From: Prauserella cavernicola
GTDB taxonomy: Bacteria; Actinomycetota; Actinomycetes; Mycobacteriales; Pseudonocardiaceae
Reading direction: 5' to 3'
Assembly (NCBI RefSeq): GCF_016595675.1
Contig: NZ_JAENJH010000002.1
Span: 992,001 to 1,056,000, forward strand
Length of the DNA stretch: 64,000 nucleotides
Positions within the stretch are counted from its first letter, which is position 1, and the number at the start of each line of letters is the position of its first letter. The position numbers and the translations under genes were made by a program. The notes beneath the pieces were generated by a model. It was not told where the DNA came from, did no database searches, and worked only from the letters and a program-made list of their open reading frames with translations. Below, in pieces: positions 1-7,401 of the stretch.

Positions 1-335
1 CCTCGTCGCTGTGCGGCGCCTGCTACGAGGTGTGCCCGGTGCGGATCAACATCCCCGAGGTGCTCACCCACCTGCGCGCGGAAGCCGTGCAGGCCAAGGG
101 AAAGCGGACTCCCGAGGCGATCGCGATGGCCGCGGCGGCGTGGGTGTTCGGCGACGCGAAGCGGTACGAGGCCGCGCAGAAGGCGGGGTCGCTGTCGCGC
201 CTGCTCGCCCGCGACGGCCGGATCAAACGACTGCCCGGACCAGGTGCGAAGTGGACGGACTCGCGCGACGCGCCCGCGGTGCCGAAGGAGTCCTTCCGTG
301 CGTGGTGGAGGAAGAACCGTGTTCAGCGCCCGTGA
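1..335 (+). CDS. lutB: LutB-type lactate utilisation iron-sulfur protein, C-terminal part
   Basis: This is the 3' end of a gene whose start lies before the window; the readable frame begins at base 3. The remaining peptide starts with a ferredoxin-type motif, CGACYEVCPV, the last part of a [4Fe-4S] binding site. A basic tail ending WWRKNRVQRP follows, as in the C-terminus of LutB/YkgF proteins. LutB works with LutA and LutC at the membrane to oxidise L-lactate to pyruvate. The gene overlaps the next frame (lutC) by 17 bases, which fits a translationally coupled lut operon. Function is assigned from the cluster motif plus the LutC neighbour; the N-terminal LUD domain cannot be seen here. Confidence 0.85.
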   Translation, partial: SSLCGACYEVCPVRINIPEVLTHLRAEAVQAKGKRTPEAIAMAAAAWVFGDAKRYEAAQKAGSLSRLLARDGRIKRLPGPGAKWTDSRDAPAVPKESFRAWWRKNRVQRP

Positions 336-927
336 CGAGATCCTGGCCCGCATCCGGGCCATCGACCGGCCGTCGGCGGCGCCGATCCCGAGGGACTACG
401 AGCGCACGCGCACCGTGGCCGACCCGCTGGACCTGCTGGACGAGCGCGTCGCCGACTACAAGGCGATCGTGCACCGGGTCACCGAGGCCGAGGTGCCGGA
501 CTCCATCGGAGAGTGCCTCGCGCGGCGCTCGGTGTCGACGGTCGCGGTGCCAGCCGACGTCCCGCCGCGGTGGCGCGTGCCCTCGGTGACGTGGGTGCCG
601 GACGACCCGCCGCTGCCGCTGGGCGAACTGGACACTGTGGACGGTGTGCTGACTGGCTGCGCGGTGGCCATCGCGGAGACGGGCACGATCGTGCTCGACG
701 CGGGCGTCGCGCAGGGGCGACGGATCCTGAGCCTGGTGCCCGACTACCACCTGTGCGTGGTGCGGGCCGACCAGGTGTCGGTGAGCGTGCCGGAGGCGCT
801 GGCGCGGCTGGAGCCCGGGCGGCCCCTGACGTTCATCAGCGGACCGTCGGCGACCAGTGACATCGAGCTGGATCGCGTGGAGGGTGTGCACGGCCCGCGC
901 ACGCTCGAGGTGCTGATCGTCGGCTGA
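319..927 (+). CDS. lutC: LutC/YkgG lactate utilisation protein (LUD domain)
   Basis: A 202-aa single LUD-domain protein, the normal size for LutC. The GTG at 319 (protein begins VFSARDEILARI) is chosen because the family starts with this helix and because it overlaps the 3' end of lutB; the open frame runs further upstream but that part is unlike the family. Conserved LUD features are visible, including the segment GCAVAIAETGTIVLDAG and the C-terminal ISGPSATSDIELDRVEGVHG, both diagnostic of LutC. It is the third subunit of the LutABC lactate-oxidation complex and is probably cytosolic or membrane-associated. The next gene, hypF, starts 40 bases later and may be read through from this operon. 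Confidence 0.92.
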   Translation: MFSARDEILARIRAIDRPSAAPIPRDYERTRTVADPLDLLDERVADYKAIVHRVTEAEVPDSIGECLARRSVSTVAVPADVPPRWRVPSVTWVPDDPPLPLGELDTVDGVLTGCAVAIAETGTIVLDAGVAQGRRILSLVPDYHLCVVRADQVSVSVPEALARLEPGRPLTFISGPSATSDIELDRVEGVHGPRTLEVLIVG

Positions 928-967
928 GCCGCTGGCCCGAGCCCGGTTCCAGGCGGACACTGGGCTG

Positions 968-3190
968 ATGGACCGGCGCGTGCGGACCGCGGTGCGGGTC
1001 GAGGGTGTGGTGCAGGGCGTGGGGTTCCGGCCCTTCGTCCACACACTCGCGGGCCGGCTCGGTCTCTCCGGGCTCGTCGGCAACGACCCGGCCGGGGTGT
1101 TCATCGAGGTCGAGGGCTCGCCGGAGCAGCTGAGCACCTTCCTCGCCGCGCTCGAGTCCGAGGCCCCGCCGCTCGCCGCGATCGACGCGGTGACCGTGCA
1201 CGAGGTCCCGGTGGCGGGCGACGGCGGGTTCCGCATCGTGCCCAGCCGGGGCGGTGCCGCGGCCACCCTGGTCTCGGCCGACAGCGCGACGTGCGCCGAC
1301 TGTCTCGCCGAGTTGGCCGACCCAGGCGACCGCAGGTATCGCTATCCGTTCGTCAACTGCACCAACTGTGGCCCCCGCTTCACGATCGTGCGCGGCGTTC
1401 CCTACGACCGCCCGCTCACCACGATGGCGGGGTTCCCGATGTGCGCGGACTGCGCGAGGGAGTACGTGGACCCCGAGGATCGCCGGTTCCACGCCCAGCC
1501 CGTGTGCTGCCCGGTGTGCGGCCCCCGGCTGCGTCTCGGCGACGCGTACGGAGAGGCCGCGCTCGCCGCCGCGGTCGACCTGCTCGGCGCGGGTGGGGTA
1601 CTCGCGGTCAAGGGGCTCGGCGGCTACCACCTGGCCGTCGACGCCGGTGACGAGCGCGCGGCGACGACGCTGCGCAGCCGCAAACACCGCGAGGACAAGC
1701 CGTTCGCCGTGCTCGTCCCCGATCTCGCCGCGGCCCGCGAGCTGTGCGAGGTGGACGTGCTCGCCGAACGCGTGCTCACCAGCCGCCGCGCGCCGATCGC
1801 GCTGCTGCCGCGCAGGCCGGGCGCACCGGTGGCCCGCGACGTCTCTCCAGGCAACCGCAGCCTGGGGCTGCTGCTGCCGTACACGCCGCTGCACCATCTG
1901 CTAATCGGTGATGTCGGCAGGCCGATCGTGCTGACCAGCGCCAACGTCTCGGACGAACCGATCGTCCACCGCGACGAGGACGTGGCCGACCGGCTCGGTG
2001 GCATCGCCGATGCCTGCCTGACCCACGACCGGCCCATCCACATCCGCGCCGACGACTCGGTGGTGCGGCCGTTCCGCGGCACGGTGCAGGTGCAGCGGCG
2101 CTCGCGTGGCTACGCCCCGGAACCGGTGCCGGTGGCGCTGGAGTTCCCGCGGCCCGTGCTGGCGTGCGGGGCCGAGCTGAAGAACACGTTCTGTCTCGCC
2201 AAGGACCGGCACGCGTTTGTATCCCAGCACATCGGCGATCTGGAGAACTACGAGACGTTGCGCGCGTTCACCGACGGCATCGCCCATCTCGGCAGCCTCT
2301 TCGACATCCGGCCCGAGGTGGTGGCCCACGACCTGCACCCGGAGTACCTGTCGACGAAGTACGCGCTGGAACAGTCCGATGTGGAGCTGGTGGGCGTGCA
2401 GCACCACCACGCCCACATCGCGTCGTGCCTGGCTGACAACGGCGAACGGGGACCGGTGCTCGGAGTCGCGTTCGACGGCACGGGATTCGGTACCGACGGC
2501 ACGATCTGGGGAGGCGAGTTCCTCGTGGCGGACCTGGCCGGTTTCGAGCGGGCGGCGCACCTGGCGCCGGTGCCGATGCCGGGCGGGGTGGCGGCGATCA
2601 GGCAACCGTGGCGCATGGCTGCGGCCCACCTCGGCGAGACCGATCTCGACGTCGCCCGCAGGCACGGCGCGGACTGGACCGCTGTGGTGTCGCTGGCGCG
2701 CGCCGGCACGAACTCGCCGTGGACGTCCAGCGCGGGCAGGCTGTTCGACGCTGTCGCGGCGCTGCTCGGTGTGCGCGAGGAGATCAACTACGAGGGCCAG
2801 GCCGCGATCGAACTGGAACAGTTGGCCGATCCCGCGGAGCGCGGCGCGTACCGGGCCAGGGTGGACGGCGAGCTCGTGCACGCGAGTGACCTGATCTGGT
2901 CCGGTGTGGACGATCTCCGCGCGGGCGTGCCGCGGGAGACGATCGCGGCGCGCTTCCACAACGGAGTGGCCGAGGTGATCGCCGAGGTGTGCACGGGGCT
3001 GCGGGAGCGCACGGGCCTGGGCACGGTAGCGCTGTCGGGTGGCGTGTTCCAGAACCTCCTGCTGCTGCACCGCACGGTGACGACGCTGGAGGCGGGGGGA
3101 TTCCGGGTGCTGACCCACTCCAGGGTTCCCGCCAACGACGGCGGAGTGAGCCTCGGTCAAGCCGTGATCGCGGCGACCCGGGTGGGTTGA
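968..3190 (+). CDS. hypF: Carbamoyltransferase HypF, hydrogenase maturation
   Basis: A full-length 740-aa HypF. Domain order: N-terminal acylphosphatase-like domain (residues about 4-90, motif VQGVGFRPFV); two zinc fingers built from CxxC pairs (CADC, CTNC, CADC, CPVC, about 108-183); a YrdC-like nucleotide-binding domain (about 200-385); and a C-terminal Kae1/carbamoyltransferase domain with HHHAHIASCLAD and SGGVFQN. HypF uses carbamoyl phosphate and ATP to load carbamoyl onto the C-terminal Cys of HypE, the precursor of the two CN ligands of the [NiFe] site. It is on the opposite strand from, and convergent with, the other hyp genes, so it is transcribed separately, perhaps with lutC. A large palindrome follows the stop codon. 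Confidence 0.96.
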   Translation: MDRRVRTAVRVEGVVQGVGFRPFVHTLAGRLGLSGLVGNDPAGVFIEVEGSPEQLSTFLAALESEAPPLAAIDAVTVHEVPVAGDGGFRIVPSRGGAAATLVSADSATCADCLAELADPGDRRYRYPFVNCTNCGPRFTIVRGVPYDRPLTTMAGFPMCADCAREYVDPEDRRFHAQPVCCPVCGPRLRLGDAYGEAALAAAVDLLGAGGVLAVKGLGGYHLAVDAGDERAATTLRSRKHREDKPFAVLVPDLAAARELCEVDVLAERVLTSRRAPIALLPRRPGAPVARDVSPGNRSLGLLLPYTPLHHLLIGDVGRPIVLTSANVSDEPIVHRDEDVADRLGGIADACLTHDRPIHIRADDSVVRPFRGTVQVQRRSRGYAPEPVPVALEFPRPVLACGAELKNTFCLAKDRHAFVSQHIGDLENYETLRAFTDGIAHLGSLFDIRPEVVAHDLHPEYLSTKYALEQSDVELVGVQHHHAHIASCLADNGERGPVLGVAFDGTGFGTDGTIWGGEFLVADLAGFERAAHLAPVPMPGGVAAIRQPWRMAAAHLGETDLDVARRHGADWTAVVSLARAGTNSPWTSSAGRLFDAVAALLGVREEINYEGQAAIELEQLADPAERGAYRARVDGELVHASDLIWSGVDDLRAGVPRETIAARFHNGVAEVIAEVCTGLRERTGLGTVALSGGVFQNLLLLHRTVTTLEAGGFRVLTHSRVPANDGGVSLGQAVIAATRVG

Positions 3191-3192
3191 AC

Positions 3193-3245
3193 GCGGTGAA
3201 GGGCACCTTTACTGCATTCAACGCAGTAAAGGTGCCCTTCACCGC
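3193..3245. terminator. 53-bp perfect palindrome between convergent hypF and hypB (dispersed repeat, copy 1)
   Basis: Two 23-base arms are perfectly complementary (3193-3215 and 3223-3245) around a 7-base loop, ATTCAAC. The arm core is GTGAAGGGCACCTTTACTGC. It begins directly after the hypF stop and ends 29 bases before the hypB stop. The AAAGG/CCTTT content would give a stem-loop on either strand, so it can act as a bidirectional terminator. The same sequence, with two loop changes, recurs at 50314-50368, again between two convergent genes. Confidence 0.75.
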
Positions 3246-3282
3246 ACTCACCGCACTCACCGCACTCACCGCACTCACCGCA
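3240..3282. repeat. 9-bp tandem repeat CACCGCACT, about 4.8 copies
   Basis: The unit CACCGCACT is repeated head to tail four times plus seven bases, starting inside the right arm of the adjacent palindrome and running through the last codons of hypB (stop at 3275-3277). The unit matches the palindrome's outer edge (CACCGCA), so it probably arose by slippage from the palindrome end. A length-variable (VNTR) site is possible. Confidence 0.85.
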
Positions 3283-3988
3283 GGACGCCCGTCTTCGCCA
3301 TCGACGGGTGGGTGCGCAGCCAGTCCAGCCACTCCGGGATCCCGTCGCCGCGCGTCGCCGAGAGGCCGAGGACCTCCGCCGAGTGGTTCACCTTGCCCAG
3401 GTCCTCGGTGAACTCCGCGACGTCGAAGTCGACGTAGGGCAACAGGTCCAGCTTGTTCAGCAGCACCAGGTCCGTGCTCGCGAACATGTGCGGGTACTTC
3501 AGCGGCTTGCCCGCACCCTCCGTCACCGACATGAGCACCACCCGCGCCCCCTCGCCGAGGTCGAACAGCGCCGGGCACACCAGGTTGCCGACGTTCTCCA
3601 CGAACACCACCGAGTGCGGCGCCGGGTCCAGCTCGTCCAGCGCCCGCCGCAGCATTCCGGCGTCGAGGTGGCAGCCCGCTCCTGTGTTGAGCTGGACCAC
3701 CGGCGCGCCGGCGGCTCTGATGCGGTCCGCGTCCAGCCTCGTCTCCTGGTCGCCCTCCACCACGGCCAGGCTGGTGCCCAGCTCGTGAACGGTGCGTTCC
3801 AGCAGCGTGGTCTTGCCTGCTCCCGGCGAGCTCATCACGTTGACGGCCAGGATTCCTCGCTCGGCCAGCCACTCGCGGTTGTGCGCGGCCAGGTGGTCGT
3901 TCTTGGCCAGCACGTCCTGTTCCATCGTCACCGTGTGGGAATGCGAGTGGGAGTGCTCCTCGGTCCCGCAGCCGCACGTCGCGCACAT
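3275..3988 (-). CDS. hypB: Hydrogenase nickel incorporation GTPase HypB
   Basis: A 237-aa SIMIBI-class GTPase that, with HypA, inserts Ni into the hydrogenase large subunit. The N-terminus carries Cys residues in CATCGCG and a short HSHSHSH stretch, both candidate Ni-binding elements. The P-loop is SSPGAGKTTL (about residues 53-62), followed by the metal-site segment NTGAGCHLDAGM and the guanine-recognition motif NKLD. The His stretch is short compared with rhizobial HypB, suggesting little Ni storage. It is the last gene of the hydrogenase operon, one base downstream of hypA. Its last codons lie in the CACCGCACT repeat. Confidence 0.96.
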   Translation of the reverse strand: MCATCGCGTEEHSHSHSHTVTMEQDVLAKNDHLAAHNREWLAERGILAVNVMSSPGAGKTTLLERTVHELGTSLAVVEGDQETRLDADRIRAAGAPVVQLNTGAGCHLDAGMLRRALDELDPAPHSVVFVENVGNLVCPALFDLGEGARVVLMSVTEGAGKPLKYPHMFASTDLVLLNKLDLLPYVDFDVAEFTEDLGKVNHSAEVLGLSATRGDGIPEWLDWLRTHPSMAKTGVLR

Positions 3989-3989
3989 C

Positions 3990-4319
3990 TCACGCCACCT
4001 CCACCGACTTGATCTTGAGTTCCATTCCGGAGAGCACCTCGACGTTCGCGCTGCCGCACGGGCACAGCAGGATCAGGTCGTCGAGGTCGAACGCCGTCGA
4101 GCAGTCGCGGCAGCGGGCCCGGCCGGGCGGCTGGGCGATGTCCAGCCTCGCGCCCTGCAGGATCGTGCCCTCCGCCACCACGTCGAAGCAGAATCGCACC
4201 GACTCCGGCACCACCCCGGACAGTCTGCCGATCTCCAGGCTCACCACGCTCACCTTGGTGTCGCCGAGCTTCGCCACGATCGCGTCGGCGATGCTCTGGG
4301 TGACCGACAGCTCGTGCAT
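3990..4319 (-). CDS. hypA: Hydrogenase nickel-insertion metallochaperone HypA
   Basis: A 109-aa HypA. The N-terminal MHE contains the His2 Ni ligand; a zinc site is formed by C70/C73 and C86/C88. The second pair reads CPC, one residue shorter than the usual CxxC. HypA delivers Ni together with HypB. The ATG overlaps the hypE stop as TGATG, so the two genes are translationally coupled. The start is fixed because HypA needs its N-terminal Met-His; the open frame upstream is non-homologous. Confidence 0.93.
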   Translation of the reverse strand: MHELSVTQSIADAIVAKLGDTKVSVVSLEIGRLSGVVPESVRFCFDVVAEGTILQGARLDIAQPPGRARCRDCSTAFDLDDLILLCPCGSANVEVLSGMELKIKSVEVA

Positions 4320-5401
4320 CAGCAGATCCTCGGCAGCGGATCTCCCACCAGCAGGTCCACGATCCGGGTGCCCCCGAACGCGGTGTTGAGCAGGACCAGG
4401 CCGGGCGGGTCGTCGACGATCCGGCCGATCTTCGCCGCGCCCTCGCCGAGCGGGTGCGCCCGCAGCGCCGCCAGCGCCGCGTCCGCCTGCGCCCCGTCGA
4501 CCACCACGACCATCCGGCCCTCGCACGCCACGTACATCGGGTCGATGCCGAGCAGTTCGGACGCGCCGCGCACCTCGTCGCGCACCGGGATCGCGTTCTC
4601 GTCCACCACCACGGCCACGTCCGCGGCCTTGGCCACCTCGTTGAGGATCGTCGCGACGCCGCCCCGCGTGGCGTCGCGCATCGCCCTCACCCCGTCGACG
4701 GCGCCGAGCAGGTCGGCGACCAGACCGTTCAGCGGTGCGGTGTCGGACTCCAGGTCGGCGTCGATGTCGAGTTCCCCGCGCGCGAGCATGATCGTGACGC
4801 CGTGCTCGCCGATCGGGCCCGACACCAGCACCGCATCACCGGGCTTCGCGGTGGCCACGCCGAGTGCGTGAGAGTGCTCCAATACGCCGACGCCAGCCGT
4901 GTTGACGTAGCAGCCGTCGGCCTTGCCGCGCTGCACCACCTTGGTGTCGCCGGTGACCACGTCGACGCCTGCCCGCTCGGCCGCGTCGCGCATCGAGTGC
5001 ACGATCCGCACGAGGTCCTCGATGCCGAAGCCCTCCTCGAGGATGAAGCCCGCCGTCAGGTACAGCGGCCGCGCGCCCGACACGGCCAGGTCGTTCACGG
5101 TCCCGTTCACGGCGAGGTCGCCGATGTCGCCGCCGGGAAAGAACAGCGGCGACACCACGAACGAGTCGGTGGTCAGCGCCAGCCGGGTCTCGCCCGCGGT
5201 GAACGTGGCCGCGTCCTCGAGCGGTTCGAGCAACGGGTTGCGGAAGGCGTCGAGGAAGATCGCCTCCACCAGCGTCTGTGTGGCCTTGCCGCCGGAACCG
5301 TGTGCGAGCGTCACGCGTTCCTCGCGCACCTTGGCCCGACGCCTGCGCGCCTTGTCGATGCGGTCGAGCACCTGTTGTTCGCGGTCGGTCGGCGCGCTCA
5401 T
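4319..5401 (-). CDS. hypE: Carbamoyl dehydratase HypE
   Basis: A 360-aa PurM/AIR-synthetase-fold protein. It receives carbamoyl from HypF on its C-terminal Cys and dehydrates it with ATP to a thiocyanate, the CN donor. The essential C-terminus PRIC is intact. N-terminal HGSGGKATQ and the ATP-binding segments TTDSFVVSPLFFPGGDIG and GDTKVV are present. The ATG at 5401 overlaps the hypD stop (ATGA). A short N-terminal extension rich in Arg/Lys precedes the conserved HGSGG. It forms the cyanation machinery with HypF, HypC and HypD. Confidence 0.95.
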   Translation of the reverse strand: MSAPTDREQQVLDRIDKARRRRAKVREERVTLAHGSGGKATQTLVEAIFLDAFRNPLLEPLEDAATFTAGETRLALTTDSFVVSPLFFPGGDIGDLAVNGTVNDLAVSGARPLYLTAGFILEEGFGIEDLVRIVHSMRDAAERAGVDVVTGDTKVVQRGKADGCYVNTAGVGVLEHSHALGVATAKPGDAVLVSGPIGEHGVTIMLARGELDIDADLESDTAPLNGLVADLLGAVDGVRAMRDATRGGVATILNEVAKAADVAVVVDENAIPVRDEVRGASELLGIDPMYVACEGRMVVVVDGAQADAALAALRAHPLGEGAAKIGRIVDDPPGLVLLNTAFGGTRIVDLLVGDPLPRIC

Positions 5402-6528
5402 GACGAGTGGCTCGCTTCCCGCACCCGCTGCCTGCTGAACCGGCCGAAGTTGTAGTACGCGGCGCACGCGCCCTCGGGCGACACCATGCACGTGCCGATC
5501 GGCGTCTCCGGTGTGCACGCGGTGCCGAACACCTTGCACTCCCACGGTTTCAGCACACCCTTGAGGACCTCGCCGCACTGGCAGGCCTTCGGGTCGGCCA
5601 CCCGCACGCCGGGCACGGCGAAGCGGCGTTCGGCGTCGAAGTCGGCGTAGGAGTCCTTGACCCGCATGGCCGAATGGGAGATGAAACCGAGCCCTCGCCA
5701 TTCGAAGTACGGCCGCAGTTCCATCACCTGCGCGATGGCCCGCAGCGCCACGATGTTGCCGTCCCACGGCACCACCCGCGAGTACTGGTTCTCCACCTCG
5801 CAGCGGCCCTCGCGCAGCTGCACCATCAGCTGGTAGATCGACTGCAGGATGTCCAGCGGCTCGAACCCGGCCACCACCACGGGCCTGCTGTAGTCGCGGG
5901 GGATGAACTCGTAGGGCCTGCACCCGATCACCGTGGACACGTGACCGGGGCCGAGGAACCCGTCGAGGCGCAGGTCCGGCGAGTCCAGGATCGCCTTGAT
6001 GGCCGGGATGATCGTGACGTGGTTGCAGAACACCGAGAAGTTCTCCAGCCCCTCCTCGGCGGCGCGCAGCACGGTCATCGCGGTGGAGGGCGTGGTGGTC
6101 TCGAACCCGATCGCCATGAACACCACCTGCGTGTCCGGGTTCTGCCTGGCGATCTTCAGTGAGTCCAGCGGCGAGTACACCATGCGGATGTTGGTGCCCT
6201 CGGCGTTGGAGTCGAAGAAGTTGCCTCCCGAACCGGGCACGCGCATCATGTCGCCGAACGAGGTCATCAGCACGTCGGGCCTGCGCGCGATGTGGATGGC
6301 GTCGTCGACGCGGCCCATCGGGATCACGCAGACGGGACAGCCGGGACCGTGCACGAGCTGGATGTTCTCGGGCAGGTAGTCCTCGAGGCCGTGTTTGTAG
6401 ATCGTGTGCGTGTGCCCGCCGCACACCTCCATGAACTTGTACTGCCTGCCTGGCTCGCACAGGCTCGTGATCTTCGCGGAGAGCGCTCGGGCCTTCTCCG
6501 CGTCGCGGAACTCGTCGACGAATCGCAT
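5398..6528 (-). CDS. hypD: Hydrogenase maturation scaffold HypD
   Basis: A 376-aa HypD, normal length. Conserved Cys motifs are visible: EVCGGHTHT near residue 35, GPGCPVCV near 65, and a C-terminal [4Fe-4S] region containing CQCGE, CTPETPIGTC and EGAC. With HypC it forms the scaffold on which Fe(CN)2CO is built. The start ATG at 6528 gives the canonical MRFVDEFRD; the frame stays open upstream but is unrelated. It sits 11 bases after hypC and overlaps hypE by four bases. Confidence 0.96.
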   Translation of the reverse strand: MRFVDEFRDAEKARALSAKITSLCEPGRQYKFMEVCGGHTHTIYKHGLEDYLPENIQLVHGPGCPVCVIPMGRVDDAIHIARRPDVLMTSFGDMMRVPGSGGNFFDSNAEGTNIRMVYSPLDSLKIARQNPDTQVVFMAIGFETTTPSTAMTVLRAAEEGLENFSVFCNHVTIIPAIKAILDSPDLRLDGFLGPGHVSTVIGCRPYEFIPRDYSRPVVVAGFEPLDILQSIYQLMVQLREGRCEVENQYSRVVPWDGNIVALRAIAQVMELRPYFEWRGLGFISHSAMRVKDSYADFDAERRFAVPGVRVADPKACQCGEVLKGVLKPWECKVFGTACTPETPIGTCMVSPEGACAAYYNFGRFSRQRVREASHSS

Positions 6529-6539
6529 GGCGCGAACCT

Positions 6540-6812
6540 CTAATCGATACGGGACTCTTGGAGCGCGGCCAGCTCGTCCTCGTACGCCTTGCCGATGCTC
6601 TCCAGGAACTCCAGCGCGGCGGCGGCCTCCTGCTCGTCTATCTTGGACAGTGCGAAGCCGACGTGGATGAGAATCCAGTCGCCGGGCACGGGCGGGTCGT
6701 CGGTGAGCAGGCCGATGTTGATGGCCCGCTTCACGCCGCTGACCGACACCCTCGCCAGATCGGGACGGTCTTCGAGGATCTCGATGACCTCGCCGGGAAT
6801 GCCGAGGCACAT
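6540..6812 (-). CDS. hypC: Hydrogenase assembly chaperone HypC
   Basis: A 90-aa HypC/HupF protein with the diagnostic N-terminus MCLGIPGEV, whose Cys2 (exposed after Met removal) binds the Fe centre with HypD. The HVGFALSKIDEQEA segment is typical of the family. It transfers the Fe(CN)2CO group to the large subunit. This is the canonical HypC of the operon; a divergent paralogue is encoded at 14029-14247. It starts five bases after the stop of a 34-codon gene. Confidence 0.95.
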   Translation of the reverse strand: MCLGIPGEVIEILEDRPDLARVSVSGVKRAINIGLLTDDPPVPGDWILIHVGFALSKIDEQEAAAALEFLESIGKAYEDELAALQESRID

Positions 6813-6817
6813 GGCGA

Positions 6818-6922
6818 TCACATCCTGCGCATCCGCAGGTAGCGCTTGACGTCCGCGCCGACACCGCGCCACGCCAGCGCGCCCGCGCCGCCGAGTGCCA
6901 ACAGGGTGAGGAGTCGTTTCAT
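6818..6922 (-). CDS. 34-aa micro-protein resembling the DUF6893 small-protein family
   Basis: A short reading frame, MKRLLTLLALGGAGALAW followed by RGVGADVKRYLRMRRM, fits exactly between the protease gene and hypC. Its ATG overlaps the protease stop as ATGA and its stop is five bases before the hypC ATG, so it is tightly embedded in the operon. It has one short hydrophobic, Gly/Ala-rich segment and a basic tail, like the small actinobacterial DUF6893 proteins I recall; the family match is from memory of the pattern. It could be a single-pass membrane peptide. Its role in hydrogenase maturation or membrane attachment is unknown. Confidence 0.7.
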   Translation of the reverse strand: MKRLLTLLALGGAGALAWRGVGADVKRYLRMRRM

Positions 6923-7401
6923 GACACACCTTCCCTCGTCGTGTCCTCGTGTTGTCTGGCCAGATCACACACCAGCCGCACGGCCTCGTCGACGGCGGCG
7001 GCCACCGGCTCGGTGAGCCCGATGCCGTCGCCGGTGTCGGCCGGCTCGCAGCCGACCACGACCAGGCGGCCCGCGTCTCCGCCGAGTAGGTCGAGCAGGC
7101 CGAGCACCGCGTCGGGCTGCATGCCGTGTGCGTCCAGCGAGTGCGGTGCGGGCCGGTCCGCGCTCACCTCGATGAGGAAGACGGTGCCGGGCTCGCAGCC
7201 CTGTGGCGTGGCGTCGACCAGCACGGTGAGGTCGTAACCGCCGAGCAGGTCGTAGGCCAGGTGCACGCCGCTGATCCCGTAGTCGGCCAGCTCGACCCAC
7301 TCGGGCAGCTCCTCCTCGCGCAGCCGTTCGATCACCTTCCCGCCGAAGCCGTCGTCGCGCAGGAAGATGTTGCCTATTCCAGCCACGAGCACGCGGGTCA
7401 T
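6919..7401 (-). CDS. [NiFe]-hydrogenase maturation protease (HyaD/HycI family)
   Basis: A 160-aa endopeptidase. It opens with GIGNIFLRDDGFGG, containing the conserved Asp/Glu-type Ni-sensing residues of this family, and has LVDATPQG in the middle and a conserved His in DAHGM. It removes the C-terminal tail of the large subunit after Ni insertion. The large subunit here has a 22-residue tail after its last metal ligand, which is the expected substrate. It overlaps the upstream 423-aa gene and the downstream micro-gene by four bases each. Confidence 0.92.
   Translation of the reverse strand: MTRVLVAGIGNIFLRDDGFGGKVIERLREEELPEWVELADYGISGVHLAYDLLGGYDLTVLVDATPQGCEPGTVFLIEVSADRPAPHSLDAHGMQPDAVLGLLDLLGGDAGRLVVVGCEPADTGDGIGLTEPVAAAVDEAVRLVCDLARQHEDTTREGVS

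Noticed and set aside
1901-3160. Long open frame antisense to hypF
   Set aside because: His/Arg-rich composition and no recognisable motif; the plus-strand frame is a clear HypF.
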